The position numbers were made by a program, and so were the translations under genes. From an uncultured Phascolarctobacterium sp. (GTDB lineage Bacteria; Bacillota; Negativicutes; Acidaminococcales; Acidaminococcaceae), in contig NZ_CAKPTG010000017.1 of assembly GCF_934190775.1 (NCBI RefSeq), positions 1 to 58,290 of the forward strand: DNA of 58,290 bases. The letters run 5' to 3'. Under the pieces are notes generated by a model. The model did not search any database and had not been told where the DNA came from. It saw nothing but the letters and a program-made list of their open reading frames with translations. Positions 41,871 through 51,182 of this stretch are shown piece after piece; positions within the stretch are counted from its first letter, which is position 1, and each line of letters starts with the position of its first letter.

Positions 41871-43268
41871 TTAAGATTTATGGGCCATTGCTACCTGAGT
41901 TTTAGTCTGAACCAAACTCTTTTGATGCTTGCGCCAACGATAGCAAAGCATCGGCACCACCAGCATCGGTACGCCCGCATACAGCGTCTGGCGTAAATTC
42001 GGTGTAAAAGCAATTACTGCCAGGCAGAAAACCTGCGACCAGATACCGAAATGCGTAACATACGGGAAGAACGGTGTTTTATACTTCAGAGTATCCTCTT
42101 TGCCTTCGGCAATCAGACGACGACGGAAATTATATTGGCTCCAGCAAATGGAAATCCAAGCCATCGCACCGGTAAAGCCGGATACTGCCAGCAAATAAGT
42201 ATACAGTGTAGAATCGGGATTAAAGGTGTAGAAAACGATAACTGCCCAGCAAGCGCATACAGAAACGATAATGGAATTCTGCGGCATACCGTTTTTATTG
42301 AGCTTGCCCAAAAACGCCGGTGCCATATCCATACGAGCCAGTGCATGCAGCGCACGCGCACCGCCGTACAAGCCGGAGTTAGCGCAGGATACACCTGCAA
42401 CCAGCACTACAAAGGCAATCGCAGAGGCTAAGCCGTCAAAGCCGTATTCTGCCAAAGCAGCAGCGAACACGCTCTCCTTCAGGCTGGCCTTATCCCACGG
42501 CATAATGGACAGCAATAATGTAATAGGAATGATATATAAAGCAATGACACGCCAGGAAACATTACGAACCGCAATAGGAATGCTTTTAGCAGGATCCTTG
42601 CATTCGCCCGCAGCCAGACCGATGATTTCGGTACCTTGGAAGTTAACCAGAATAATAACCATGGTCAGCACAATCGGCCAATATCCCTGGGGAGCAAAAC
42701 CGCCCTGGCTCAGCAGCACCTTAGCGCCTAAATAGCCCTGGTCACCGACAAGACCGCAAACTATTAAACCGGCAACGCCGCAGAAGCCCACAAGGGCAGC
42801 AATTTTGATAATGGAAAGCCAAAATTCGCTTTCACCGAAATTATCGACATGAAAAAGGTTAATTACAGTCACCAGCAGGCCAAAAAGAATTGCCCACCAC
42901 AGTTGACTGACGGCAGGTACAAAATTATTCATAATGATACCCGCAGCAATCATTTCAGACGGCACGTAAGCCATCCAGTTCAGCCAATAGGCCCAGCCAA
43001 CGCCACAAGCCCAGGTTGAGGATATATTCTCACGTGCGTAGGTAACAAAGGAACCGGAAATAGGCTTAGCTACAGCCAGCTCCGCCAGGCACAGCATAAC
43101 GCATAAGACGATTGCACCGCCAAAAAGATAAGAAAGGATAATAGCAGGTCCGGCCTGCTCAATCGCATATCCGGCACCTAAAAAATAACAGCTGCCGATG
43201 ATGCCACCTAAAGAAATCATCTGTAAGTGTCTGTTCTTTAAACTTCTATTCATGGATTGCTCGTTCAT
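41871..43268 (-). CDS. APC family amino acid permease
   Basis: A membrane transporter of about 465 residues with 12 predicted segments, in the AAT (amino acid transporter) branch. NRHLQMISLGGIIGSCYFLG is the signature first helix, FLAELAVAKPISGSFVTYA-like ELAVAKPISGSFVTYARE the second, and FQGTEIIGLAAGECKDP the sixth. Similar to GABA, aromatic or basic amino acid permeases; substrate not decided. The start is uncertain: ATG 43268 has AAGG close by, while 43298 and 43253 are alternatives. Confidence 0.85.
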   Translation of the reverse strand: MNEQSMNRSLKNRHLQMISLGGIIGSCYFLGAGYAIEQAGPAIILSYLFGGAIVLCVMLCLAELAVAKPISGSFVTYARENISSTWACGVGWAYWLNWMAYVPSEMIAAGIIMNNFVPAVSQLWWAILFGLLVTVINLFHVDNFGESEFWLSIIKIAALVGFCGVAGLIVCGLVGDQGYLGAKVLLSQGGFAPQGYWPIVLTMVIILVNFQGTEIIGLAAGECKDPAKSIPIAVRNVSWRVIALYIIPITLLLSIMPWDKASLKESVFAAALAEYGFDGLASAIAFVVLVAGVSCANSGLYGGARALHALARMDMAPAFLGKLNKNGMPQNSIIVSVCACWAVIVFYTFNPDSTLYTYLLAVSGFTGAMAWISICWSQYNFRRRLIAEGKEDTLKYKTPFFPYVTHFGIWSQVFCLAVIAFTPNLRQTLYAGVPMLVVPMLCYRWRKHQKSLVQTKTQVAMAHKS

Positions 43269-43540
43269 TACCTTAATAACACAACCTTTCTTGAGCATAT
43301 GTGTGGAACCTTCCGTTCCGCCAAAATTCTTGTGATATGATTTTACTACAAAAAACCGTGTTTGTATAGCAAAAAATGCACTAAAATCAGCAATTTTACA
43401 AAAAAAATCAATTTTCCTCTTTTTTCCGCTGTTTTGCATCATTTTCAAGCATACTTCTTCACAATTCCATACAAAAAGTACTCCCCCGCCATCCCAGCAA
43501 TGACAAGGGAGTAAACAAAGAAGGCTTCATTAATGCTTAA

Positions 43541-44953
43541 TTAAAGATGACTGAAAAGGCTCCAGCAATGCATGCAGATACAACCAAGCGCACTGACGAG
43601 CAGCATGCAAATTATTGAGAGCTTGAGGCCGTTTTTCAGCAAATCATCAGGATTCAGGCCGTAGGTTACACCCACGGCACGTGTGCTCACCGGCAGAATG
43701 AAGGCACAGTTGACGGCAACAATCGAGGTCAGGATATAAGGAATAGGATTCAGCCCCAGCTGCTGCGAAATGCTTTGTACTACCGGAATTGAGATAGAAG
43801 CCGCCGCGGTATTACTGCTGATTTCCGTCAGGAAGGTAGCAAACAGCGTCAGACTGAACATTGTTTCCCAACCGCCGCTCAATGGCAGCAGCGTGATTAC
43901 CTTAGCAATCTGTGTTGCCGCACCGGTTTTTGTAATCAGCTGGCCTAATGCCAGTCCACCGGAAAAAAGGAATATCATCCCCCACATAATGCCCTTTTCA
44001 GCCTCACGCCAGGTCAGAAGCAGCTGACCTGTTTCGTTGCGCAGCATAAAGGTGAGCATGCCAAAGGTGAAGAAAACATACGCAGGCTTCATCAGCGGCA
44101 GATACTGCACATAAAGCGGACGGATGAAGGCCAGACCTGTTGCGAGAACAAAAAGCCACAGGCCTAATTTTTCGCCGCGGCTCATCGGCCCGAGCTTATC
44201 ATAAGCAGCACGAAAATATTCCTTGCCGCCGTCAAGACGTTTAACAGGCAGCGGCAAATGCAGCAGATAAGCCAGAATGAGCAGCATGATGATGAAAAGC
44301 AGCGGCAGAAAACGGATAACCCAATCAACATACATGAATTCGTGTCCCGTAAGCTTTTCCAGATAGCTGATTGCTACCAGATTGGAGCTGCTGCCCAAGG
44401 GTGAACCGAAACCGCCGAAGCCTGCGCCCCAGACGATGGCCAACAGAATCGGTGTTGCTACGGGATTATCGGTAATCTGCTGCTGTCCCAAAAAACGCAG
44501 CATGCTTACAGCCACCGGCAGCAGAATCATAACAACGACGACGTTTGGCAAAAAGATAGACAGCAGCGTTGAAGCCACCAGCCAGACGCATATCTGCTCG
44601 CGCATCGATGTTCCCAGGCCGCAAAGGCTTTTTATCGCCAGACGCTTATCAAGATGTGTTTTTTCCCACACCAGGCTGATAAGATCACTGCCGACCAGCA
44701 GCACGACGATTTCCGAAAAGTATTTGCTGATAATACCCTCCATCGGCACCATGCCGAAGATGGCGTTCAAGGGAATCGGCAACAGCGAGGTTACGGCAAT
44801 ATTTACCGGGCGCAGCACCCACCAAAGGCCCATCCAGAAAATCGTAGCAATGGCGGCCGCCTGCTTAAATTCAATTATAGGCGCCAGTATAAGCAGGACG
44901 ACAAGAAAAAGTAACGGTCCTGACAAAACATTCAACGAACGGTGTTTTTTCAT
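43541..44953 (-). CDS. DASS (SLC13) family sodium:dicarboxylate/sulfate symporter
   Basis: A 470-residue transporter with about 11-12 membrane segments. The SNTAAASISIPVVQSI segment is the DASS signature, with SNLVAISYLEKLTG and the LPNVVVVMILLPVAVSML helix. It probably imports C4-dicarboxylates such as succinate with sodium. In a Phascolarctobacterium-like host, which lives on succinate, this would matter for carbon supply; that is inference. Divergent from the LysR regulator, sharing overlapping promoters. Confidence 0.88.
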   Translation of the reverse strand: MKKHRSLNVLSGPLLFLVVLLILAPIIEFKQAAAIATIFWMGLWWVLRPVNIAVTSLLPIPLNAIFGMVPMEGIISKYFSEIVVLLVGSDLISLVWEKTHLDKRLAIKSLCGLGTSMREQICVWLVASTLLSIFLPNVVVVMILLPVAVSMLRFLGQQQITDNPVATPILLAIVWGAGFGGFGSPLGSSSNLVAISYLEKLTGHEFMYVDWVIRFLPLLFIIMLLILAYLLHLPLPVKRLDGGKEYFRAAYDKLGPMSRGEKLGLWLFVLATGLAFIRPLYVQYLPLMKPAYVFFTFGMLTFMLRNETGQLLLTWREAEKGIMWGMIFLFSGGLALGQLITKTGAATQIAKVITLLPLSGGWETMFSLTLFATFLTEISSNTAAASISIPVVQSISQQLGLNPIPYILTSIVAVNCAFILPVSTRAVGVTYGLNPDDLLKNGLKLSIICMLLVSALGCICMHCWSLFSHL

Positions 44954-45004
44954 AATAACAGCTTCCTCTCCGGTTTCAATAGAAGGTTTCCTTCTATTTT
45001 TGCA

Positions 45005-45041
45005 TTTACTTAATTCTACTCCCGTTCTATAATTAAGTAAA
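45005..45041. promoter_or_regulatory. Symmetric overlapping promoters within an 11-bp inverted repeat
   Basis: TTTACTTAATT (45005-45015) and AATTAAGTAAA (45031-45041) are a perfect inverted repeat with a 15-base centre. Each arm holds a -35. Rightward: TTTACT (45005-45010), 17 bp, TATAAT (45028-45033), toward lysR. Leftward: TTTACT (45041-45036), 17 bp, TAGAAT (45018-45013), toward the DASS gene. The layout (T-N-A dyad) suits a LysR-type operator. Confidence 0.65.
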
Positions 45042-45097
45042 AGACTTTATTTTGATTATTATAATCATATTTTTTGATATTTTAAGGAGATACTGCT

Positions 45098-45979
45098 ATG
45101 GATTTCGCTTTTTACAGAAACTTTATCACTGTTGCCGAAACAGGTAATCTCAGCGCCGCAGCTAAGCGATTGGGCATCGTACAGCCGGCGCTCAGCGCAC
45201 AGATGAAGGCTATCGAAAGAAATTATGGCGTGCAGCTTTTCAAAATGCAGCGCGGTAAGCGCCACATTGAGCTTACGGAGGCAGGTGAAACCTTTTTGCA
45301 GCAGGCACGTCAGCTGTGCAATACGGAGGATGATATCAGCCTGCGTATGCAGGCCTTCGGCAGGCGTGCCGCCGGCACGCTGCGCTTCAGCGTGTCACAC
45401 GTACGTACCGACTATTTCCTGCGCAGCTATCTTATTCCCTTTGCCAAAGAAAATCCCGGCATCAGCTATCAGTTTCACGATGCTACAGTAGAACAGCAGC
45501 AGCAGCAGCTGGAGGCAGGCAGTATTGATTTTGCCTTTGCCAACGCACCGTTGCCTGCAGCGCACAATTTCGCTACTATCAAGGTGCAGCGGGAGAGTTT
45601 TTATGCTTTCTATAATGCCGGATTTGCGGTTCCTTGGGCAGGTAAAAGCATGCTTTCGCCGGAGGATTTGGCAGGTGTGCCCTTATGCTGTAATTATGGC
45701 AGCTATGCGCTTTTGCGCAGTGCGTTTAAAGCGTATGCTGTTAAGCCTAATGTCGCTTTTATTGCTACTACGGCAGAGAGTGCGCTTACCTTTGCGACAA
45801 GCGGTCTTGGGGTTGCGGTTGTCGCTGCGTTAGAGAGTGATGCTGTGCCGCAGGGGATGGTGCGACGCCAGCTTGTTGATGACAAGCTGCATTTTGATCA
45901 GACGTTGTATTGGAGTAAGGAGCATAGGTTGACGCCTGCGGCGGAGGGGTTTTTGGAGTTTTTCCGAAATTTTAACTAA
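45098..45979 (+). CDS. LysR-type transcriptional regulator
   Basis: A 293-residue regulator. The N-terminal winged helix-turn-helix is clear (FITVAETGNLSAAAKRLGIVQPALSAQMKAIE), followed by a linker helix and a periplasmic-binding-like effector domain (about residues 90-290). Divergent from the DASS transporter, so it probably controls that gene in response to its substrate and represses itself. The last third (45,750-45,970) is unusually G-rich relative to its neighbours but stays in frame. Confidence 0.93.
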   Translation: MDFAFYRNFITVAETGNLSAAAKRLGIVQPALSAQMKAIERNYGVQLFKMQRGKRHIELTEAGETFLQQARQLCNTEDDISLRMQAFGRRAAGTLRFSVSHVRTDYFLRSYLIPFAKENPGISYQFHDATVEQQQQQLEAGSIDFAFANAPLPAAHNFATIKVQRESFYAFYNAGFAVPWAGKSMLSPEDLAGVPLCCNYGSYALLRSAFKAYAVKPNVAFIATTAESALTFATSGLGVAVVAALESDAVPQGMVRRQLVDDKLHFDQTLYWSKEHRLTPAAEGFLEFFRNFN

Positions 45980-45983
45980 ACGC

Positions 45984-46026
45984 AAAAAACGCCCGCGTTC
46001 TTCAGAACGCGAGCGTTAATTTTTTG
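45984..46026. terminator. Bidirectional terminator between lysR and ftsH
   Basis: AACGCCCGCGTTC pairs with GAACGCGAGCGTT (one mismatch), with A and T runs on both sides. Confidence 0.85.
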
Positions 46027-46029
46027 CTA

Positions 46030-47964
46030 TTATTCTTTGGGTGCTTCTTCGGATGCATCTGCTTCGGCAGTAGGCGCTTCAGCCTTTGCATCAGCTTCGG
46101 CAACGGGAGCAACAGCTATTTCCTCATCCACAACAGATTGCTGTACTAATTGCAGCTTTTCCTCTGCAGTAAGGATATGACCGTATTTTACCAGCTGGTT
46201 GATTTCTTCCTCTTCCAGAGTTTCCTTCTCCATCAGAGCTTTAGCAATCACATGCAGCTTGTCAATATTATCGGACAGCAGCTTTTCGGTAGCAGCATAG
46301 GCATCTTCCATAAAGGAGCGTACCTCTTTATCAATTTTAGCTGCCACTTCTTCACTGTAATCCTTGTCGCGAGCAATATCACGTCCCAAGAATACCTGGT
46401 CCTGACGATGACCAAAGGTTACAGGACCAATGTTTTCGCTCATGCCGTATTCGCAAATCATCTGGCGTGCCAGTTGGGTTGCACGCTGCAGGTCATTGCT
46501 GGCACCGCTGGAGATTTCCTTCAGCACCAGAGCCTCGGCCACACGGCCGCCCAGCAGAACCTTCAGCTCATCGAGCATTTCGCTGCGGGTTGCATAATAC
46601 TTATCTTCCTTAGGCAGGCTCAGGGTATAACCACCGGCACGGCCACGCGGAATGATGGTAACCTTATGTACAGGGTCAGTATGCTCAAGCAGCATACCAA
46701 CGATAGTATGACCGCCTTCATGGTAAGCAGTCAGGCGTTTTTCCTTATCACTGATGACACGGCTCTTGCGCTCCGGTCCCATGATAACACGCTCGGCAGC
46801 CTCTTCCATTTCCGGCATATTGATGGCCTTCTTGTCCTTACGGGCAGTCAGCAGCGCTGCTTCATTAACCAGATTGGATAAATCAGCACCGGTAAAGCCG
46901 GGGGTACGCTGAGCGATTACGTCCAGATTTACATCCTGTCCTATCGGCTTACCCTTAACATGTACCTTCAGGATTTCGGTACGTCCCTTGATATCAGGAC
47001 GGTCTACTACAATCTGGCGGTCGAAACGGCCGGGACGCAGCAGCGCCGGGTCCAGAATATCCGGACGGTTAGTTGCAGCAATCATAATGATGCCTTCGTT
47101 AGCACTGAAACCGTCCATCTCAACCAGTAATTGGTTCAGAGTCTGCTCGCGCTCGTCATGGCCACCGCCAAGACCGGCGCCGCGCTGACGGCCTACGGCA
47201 TCAATCTCATCGATAAATACGATGCAGGGTGCACTTTTCTTTGCCTGGTCGAACAAATCACGTACACGTGAAGCGCCGACACCGACAAACATCTCTACAA
47301 AGTCAGAACCGGAAATGCTGAAGAACGGAACTCCCGCTTCACCGGCAACTGCCTTCGCCAACAAGGTTTTGCCTGTACCCGGAGGGCCATAGAGCAAAAC
47401 ACCTTTAGGAATCTTAGCTCCCAAGTCATTATACTTCTGCGGATGCTTCAGGAATTCAACAACCTCTTCCAGCTCCTGCTTGGCTTCATCAGCACCGGCA
47501 ACATCCTTAAAGGTTATCTTCAGTTTTTCCTCATCGTAGCGACGCGCACGGCTCTTGCCAAAGTTCATCACCTTGCCGCCACCGGCACCGCCCTGATTCA
47601 TCAGCATGAACCACAGACCTACGATAATCAGCATCGGCAAAATAGAGCTGAGAATGCTCATCCACCAAGGTGGCTGCGGCGGCAGCTCTGCCTTAATGTC
47701 TACTTTCTTTGCTTCCAGCTTTTCTACCAGCTTGCTGTCATTAGGCGCAACGGTAGAAAATTCCTTGCCATCCTTTAATTTACCGCTGATAACGTTATCA
47801 ACAATAGTTACCTGTTTGATTTCGTCCTGCTGTACATGCTGCATAAAGCTGGTATAGCTTATATCGGCAGGTTTAGAATTCTTTTCACCGTAAAGGTCAA
47901 ACATCCAGATAATCACCATGATAATCAGCAGATAAAAAAGTACGTTCTTAAAAAATTTATTCAA
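46030..47964 (-). CDS. ftsH: ATP-dependent zinc metalloprotease FtsH
   Basis: A 644-residue membrane protease. Two membrane segments (about 5-25 and 105-125) flank an extracytoplasmic domain. Then AAA module with GPPGTGKTLLAKAVAGEAG and FIDEIDAVGRQRG, SRH NRPDILDPALLRPGRFDRQ, and the zinc site AYHEGGHTIVGM. The C-terminus is an Ala/Glu-rich low-complexity tail. It uses a TTG start: AGGAGG lies 8 bases upstream, and the GTG just before it leads to an immediate stop. Confidence 0.95.
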   Translation of the reverse strand: MNKFFKNVLFYLLIIMVIIWMFDLYGEKNSKPADISYTSFMQHVQQDEIKQVTIVDNVISGKLKDGKEFSTVAPNDSKLVEKLEAKKVDIKAELPPQPPWWMSILSSILPMLIIVGLWFMLMNQGGAGGGKVMNFGKSRARRYDEEKLKITFKDVAGADEAKQELEEVVEFLKHPQKYNDLGAKIPKGVLLYGPPGTGKTLLAKAVAGEAGVPFFSISGSDFVEMFVGVGASRVRDLFDQAKKSAPCIVFIDEIDAVGRQRGAGLGGGHDEREQTLNQLLVEMDGFSANEGIIMIAATNRPDILDPALLRPGRFDRQIVVDRPDIKGRTEILKVHVKGKPIGQDVNLDVIAQRTPGFTGADLSNLVNEAALLTARKDKKAINMPEMEEAAERVIMGPERKSRVISDKEKRLTAYHEGGHTIVGMLLEHTDPVHKVTIIPRGRAGGYTLSLPKEDKYYATRSEMLDELKVLLGGRVAEALVLKEISSGASNDLQRATQLARQMICEYGMSENIGPVTFGHRQDQVFLGRDIARDKDYSEEVAAKIDKEVRSFMEDAYAATEKLLSDNIDKLHVIAKALMEKETLEEEEINQLVKYGHILTAEEKLQLVQQSVVDEEIAVAPVAEADAKAEAPTAEADASEEAPKE

Positions 47965-48001
47965 GCACGTAGCCTCCTTCCACTTAGCTCATAATGTTTT
48001 T

Positions 48002-48030
48002 ATTATATTATAGATAGGAAAAACTAGCAA
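48002..48030 (-). promoter_or_regulatory. Promoter of ftsH
   Basis: TTGCTA (48030-48025) and TATAAT (48007-48002), 17-bp spacer, between hpt and ftsH. FtsH can thus be made apart from the upstream cluster. Confidence 0.65.
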
Positions 48031-48054
48031 CTGTTTTATGCAATTTATAGGCTT

Positions 48055-48597
48055 TTATTTGCGTGCATATACGGCAGGCTTCAGGATGCCGATAAACGGC
48101 AGATTACGGTAATCACCTGCATAATCCAAACCGTAGCCTACAACGAATTCGTCAGGAATTTTAAAGCCTACATAATCAGCTTCCAGACCGTTTACACGAC
48201 GCTCGGCCTTGTCGCACAGAGCAGCGGTTTTCAGAGTTGCGGGCTTGTAGTGACGCAGCATATCGGTGATAGAAGCAAAAGTAACGCCGCTGTCAATGAT
48301 ATCATCGATTACCAGCACATCTTTACCCTTAATGTCTTCGCTGACATCCAGCTTAACCTTAACGCTGCCGCTGGTGCTGGTTCCGTTGCCATAGGAAGAA
48401 GCAACCATAAAGTCTACGCGCAGCGGCATATCAATAGCGCGGGTCAGGTCGGTAGCGAACCAGGCAGCACCCTTCAGCAGAACAATGACAACCAAATCCT
48501 TGTCTGCATAATCGGCAGCAATCTGCTTACCCATTTCCTGTACGCGGGCATCAATTTCTTCTTTGGTCAGCAAAACTGTCTTAATATCGTCATGCAT
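48055..48597 (-). CDS. hpt: Hypoxanthine phosphoribosyltransferase
   Basis: A 180-residue enzyme converting hypoxanthine (and guanine) to IMP/GMP with PRPP. The PRPP loop is VLVIDDIIDSGVTFASI. The LKGAAWFATDLTRAI, SSYGNGTSTSGSV flexible loop and DEFVVGYGLDYAGDYRNLPFIG C-terminus are typical. It sits between tilS and ftsH, as in Bacillus. It uses hypoxanthine produced by the adenine deaminase in this window. Confidence 0.96.
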   Translation of the reverse strand: MHDDIKTVLLTKEEIDARVQEMGKQIAADYADKDLVVIVLLKGAAWFATDLTRAIDMPLRVDFMVASSYGNGTSTSGSVKVKLDVSEDIKGKDVLVIDDIIDSGVTFASITDMLRHYKPATLKTAALCDKAERRVNGLEADYVGFKIPDEFVVGYGLDYAGDYRNLPFIGILKPAVYARK

Positions 48598-48617
48598 TTT
48601 TTCTTTCTCCTTATACT

Positions 48618-49607
48618 TTATATTATTATTTTAACAAAAATAAGCTGTTTACTTTTGTAGACTACGTTTATTCCCTGCGGCAATTGGATGATTTTGCCGC
48701 CACTGCGTCGGAGCAGCAAGGATTCAATGGCCTGAGTGCGCTCGTAGGACAGCTCTTCACCGCCCAGCTCGAAATACGCGCGCCTTAACAACCTCAGCCT
48801 TACAGCACTGTGCAGTGCTGTAAGCTGCCTCACCGGCAGGCTGATAGCATTCTCCTGCCTGCGCGCCAGCTGTCTGTAAGCAGCATCAGCCATTTGCTCC
48901 AGACATTCCGCATCCTGCGCCAGTAAAGCAGCAGTACGCGCCAATGACGGCACTACAGCGGGGTTAAAACTACGCTCCAGGTATGGCAAAAGCTCCAGCC
49001 GCACGCGGTTACGCGTATACGCTGTATCCGCGTTAGTGCTGTCGTAGCAGACTGCAATGCCTTCCGCACTGCAGTATTTCTCCAGCAGGCTCTTGGGCAA
49101 CGCGAGCAGCGGTCTGATGATATCGCCCTGCTGCGCCCGCATCCCGGCAAGTCCCTGCAGGCCTGCGCCGCGCAGCAGCCTCAAAAGCAGCGTTTCGGCC
49201 TGGTCACCCTCATGATGCGCCGTAACAATTGCTGCAGCGCCCTGCTGCGCCGCTACGCGCCTCAGCGCAGCATAGCGCAGGCGGCGCGCAGCATCCTCAG
49301 TAGAAAGATGCTGCTGCGCTGCATACGCTGCAGCCTGCACATGCTCTGTAAAGCAGGGCAGTCCCCAAGCCTTGCAGGCACGCTGCACTGCCTGCATATC
49401 GCGCAGTGCCTCTTCCCCGCGCAGTCCGTGCTCGACATGGCAGACGCTGTAGCGTCCCCAGCCCTGCGCTGCCAAAGCAGCGCAGGCATGCGCCAAAGCC
49501 AGGGAATCAGAGCCGCCGCTCACCGCCAGCAGGTAGTGAGCCTCCGGCCGCAGCAAATTTTTAATTGTTTTGCGCAGCTTGTAGACTGCAGGCGCAATCT
49601 GCCTCAT
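48618..49607 (-). CDS. tilS: tRNA(Ile)-lysidine synthetase, short form
   Basis: A 329-residue enzyme adding lysine to C34 of tRNA-Ile(CAU). The PP-loop LLAVSGGSDSLALAHAC and the RYAALRRVAAQQGAAAIVTAHHEGDQAETLLLRLLRGAG region are clear. Length resembles the short Aquifex-type enzyme; it ends after the middle domain and lacks the C-terminal domain of 430-460-residue homologues. Strikingly alanine-rich. Placed between the S1-domain gene and hpt. Confidence 0.92.
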   Translation of the reverse strand: MRQIAPAVYKLRKTIKNLLRPEAHYLLAVSGGSDSLALAHACAALAAQGWGRYSVCHVEHGLRGEEALRDMQAVQRACKAWGLPCFTEHVQAAAYAAQQHLSTEDAARRLRYAALRRVAAQQGAAAIVTAHHEGDQAETLLLRLLRGAGLQGLAGMRAQQGDIIRPLLALPKSLLEKYCSAEGIAVCYDSTNADTAYTRNRVRLELLPYLERSFNPAVVPSLARTAALLAQDAECLEQMADAAYRQLARRQENAISLPVRQLTALHSAVRLRLLRRAYFELGGEELSYERTQAIESLLLRRSGGKIIQLPQGINVVYKSKQLIFVKIII

Positions 49608-49663
49608 AGCATATCTCCTTCAGCAGCAGAGCAAACATGTCACACTAAATTTTTCTATGCCAT

Positions 49664-49690
49664 AAAAGAAAAGGCACTCTCAGGAGTGCC
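49664..49690 (-). terminator. Terminator after the S1-domain gene
   Basis: GGCACTC-ctga-GAGTGCC with TTTTCTTTT on the minus strand. tilS is still only 105 bases downstream, so read-through or a second promoter is needed for it. Confidence 0.75.
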
Positions 49691-49712
49691 ATTTCATTAA
49701 TTACCAGCTTGC

Positions 49713-50207
49713 TTATTTATCACGTCTGGCACCACGACCACCGCGTTTAGACTCAGTATTACGTTTTAAGTCCAGCATACGGTCATCGCTGTCTTTCAGG
49801 AATTTGGATAATTTATCCTCAAACGAAACGGGAGCCATCGGTCTTGCGCTTTGCGGGCGCATACCGCCACGGCGTTCACGATTGTCGCCTTGAGGACGCA
49901 TACCGTTATTGTTGCTGCGGCGCTCGCGATTATCATTCTGCGGACGCTGCGGTCTTGCCTGCGGAGCCGGCGGCGGTGTGAGCTGTTTGATAGACAAGCC
50001 GATTTTGCCGCGGTCATCTACAGATAATACCTTAACCTTAACCTTGTCGTGCTCCTTTAAAAAGTCATGCACGTCTTTTACATAAACATTAGAAACCTCA
50101 GAAATGTGAATCAGGCCAACCTTGCCCTCAGGCAGTTGGACAAATGCGCCAAAATTGGTGATACCTGTAACTTCACCCTCTACAATTGCACCTACTTCAA
50201 GTGACAT
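49713..50207 (-). CDS. S1 RNA-binding domain protein (YabR/GSP13 type)
   Basis: A 164-residue protein. An N-terminal S1 domain (about residues 1-75: VGAIVEGEVTGITNFGAFVQ, GLIHISEVS, KVKVKVLSVDDRGKIGLS) is followed by an Arg/Asn/Gly-rich disordered tail with repeated ERRSNNNGMRPQGDN-like units, then a short helix and basic end. Such ribosome-associated proteins sit next to divIC in Firmicutes. The RG-rich tail may bind RNA. Confidence 0.88.
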   Translation of the reverse strand: MSLEVGAIVEGEVTGITNFGAFVQLPEGKVGLIHISEVSNVYVKDVHDFLKEHDKVKVKVLSVDDRGKIGLSIKQLTPPPAPQARPQRPQNDNRERRSNNNGMRPQGDNRERRGGMRPQSARPMAPVSFEDKLSKFLKDSDDRMLDLKRNTESKRGGRGARRDK

Positions 50208-50278
50208 CGAGAAAAAAATCCCCCTTAAAAATTCTTAATACTCTTGTATTATACTCTTTAATTTTTCATGGTGTCAAT

Positions 50279-50316
50279 AAAAAAAGCAGAACAAAAGCAA
50301 TCATTTCTTGTTCTGC
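50279..50316 (-). terminator. Terminator of ftsB/divIC
   Basis: GCAGAACAA pairs with TTGTTCTGC, followed by TTTTTTT on the minus strand, directly past the stop. Confidence 0.8.
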
Positions 50317-50317
50317 C

Positions 50318-50611
50318 TTATTTTTTCTCATCAACTATAAACAGCGGCACCTCGTTTTTACCCACCATGTTGTAATCCTCACGGGCGAGCTTTTCAATGT
50401 AACGCGGGTCATCCAGCCGTTTACGCTCTGCCTCCAGCTCTGCCTTTTGTTTTTTCAAAGTAGCAATACGTTGCTGTGTGGCAGCCTGCTCATTTTTAAT
50501 CTGGCAAATAGAATACTCCTGCTTGACAATACCGTACGCGCAGGCAAGAATCAGCAGCGTCATAAATAATGGGAATGCAATAGATTTATGTCTCACTCGA
50601 CGTCTAACCAT
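50318..50611 (-). CDS. FtsB/DivIC septum formation protein
   Basis: A 97-residue bitopic membrane protein. A basic N-terminus (MVRRRVRHKS) leads to a membrane segment (FPLFMTLLILACAYGIV), then a coiled coil (KNEQAATQQRIATLKKQKAELEAE in heptads) and the LAREDYNMVGKNEVPLFIV motif typical of DivIC/FtsB, which joins FtsL in the divisome. Placed next to the S1-domain gene as divIC is in Bacillus. Confidence 0.9.
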   Translation of the reverse strand: MVRRRVRHKSIAFPLFMTLLILACAYGIVKQEYSICQIKNEQAATQQRIATLKKQKAELEAERKRLDDPRYIEKLAREDYNMVGKNEVPLFIVDEKK

Positions 50612-50663
50612 TTCTTCGCCCCCTTAACATTGAAGCTGCATCAGTATTCTGCTGCATATTCTA

Positions 50664-50690
50664 GAGAAAAGCCCGGCAAGGCTGCCGGGC
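50664..50690 (-). terminator. Terminator of hup
   Basis: GCCCGGCA pairs with TGCCGGGC, followed by TTTTCTCT on the minus strand. Confidence 0.8.
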
Positions 50691-50708
50691 CCACAGCACT
50701 AATACAGC

Positions 50709-50987
50709 TTATTTTGCGTTAACAGCATCCTTGAAAGCCTTACCAGCTTTGAAAGCAGGTACGGTTGCAGCAGGAATAACAATCTTTTCTTTGGTTGCCG
50801 GATTCTTACCTTCACGTTCTTTACGAGCACGTGCTTCAAAAGTACCAAAGCCAACTACCTGTACTTTGTCACCCTTAGCAACTACCTCTTTAACGGTTTC
50901 CAGGGTAGCGGTGATAACTTTTTCAACGTCTTTTTTGGTTAAGCCGGCTTTTTCAGCAACAGCAGCGATTAACTCAGTCTTGTTCAT
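50709..50987 (-). CDS. hup: HU family DNA-binding protein
   Basis: A 92-residue nucleoid protein. MNKTELIAAVAEKAGLTKKD and the DNA-bending arm VGFGTFEARARKEREGKNPATKEKI with the conserved NP are clear. The start at 50987 has GGAGGAATTTTTG ahead. It occupies the slot between mazG and divIC where Bacillus has yabO-yabP-yabQ. Own promoter and terminator. Confidence 0.96.
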   Translation of the reverse strand: MNKTELIAAVAEKAGLTKKDVEKVITATLETVKEVVAKGDKVQVVGFGTFEARARKEREGKNPATKEKIVIPAATVPAFKAGKAFKDAVNAK

Positions 50988-51082
50988 CAAAAATTCCTCC
51001 TTAATTATGACTTTAGTTATTATTGCAAATGCTTGCGGAGCACGTAACTTCGTAACGTAACTCATATTTAACTAGCAATAGT

Positions 51083-51111
51083 ATTCTACACTCTAAAGCG
51101 TTTTCCTGCAA
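51083..51111 (-). promoter_or_regulatory. Promoter of hup
   Basis: TTGCAG (51111-51106) and TAGAAT (51088-51083), 17-bp spacer; leader about 90 nt containing the repeated GTTACG motif (51045-51062). Confidence 0.6.
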
Positions 51112-51182
51112 GCCTTTTCCGAAAATATTTATAAAACAAGCGAAAAATAGCGTTATTTTAGTAACTTTATTGCCAAATCACC

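Noticed and set aside
45703..45979. Base-composition shift in the lysR 3' third as a sign of fusion
   Set aside because: The effector-domain sequence continues in frame and to normal family length.
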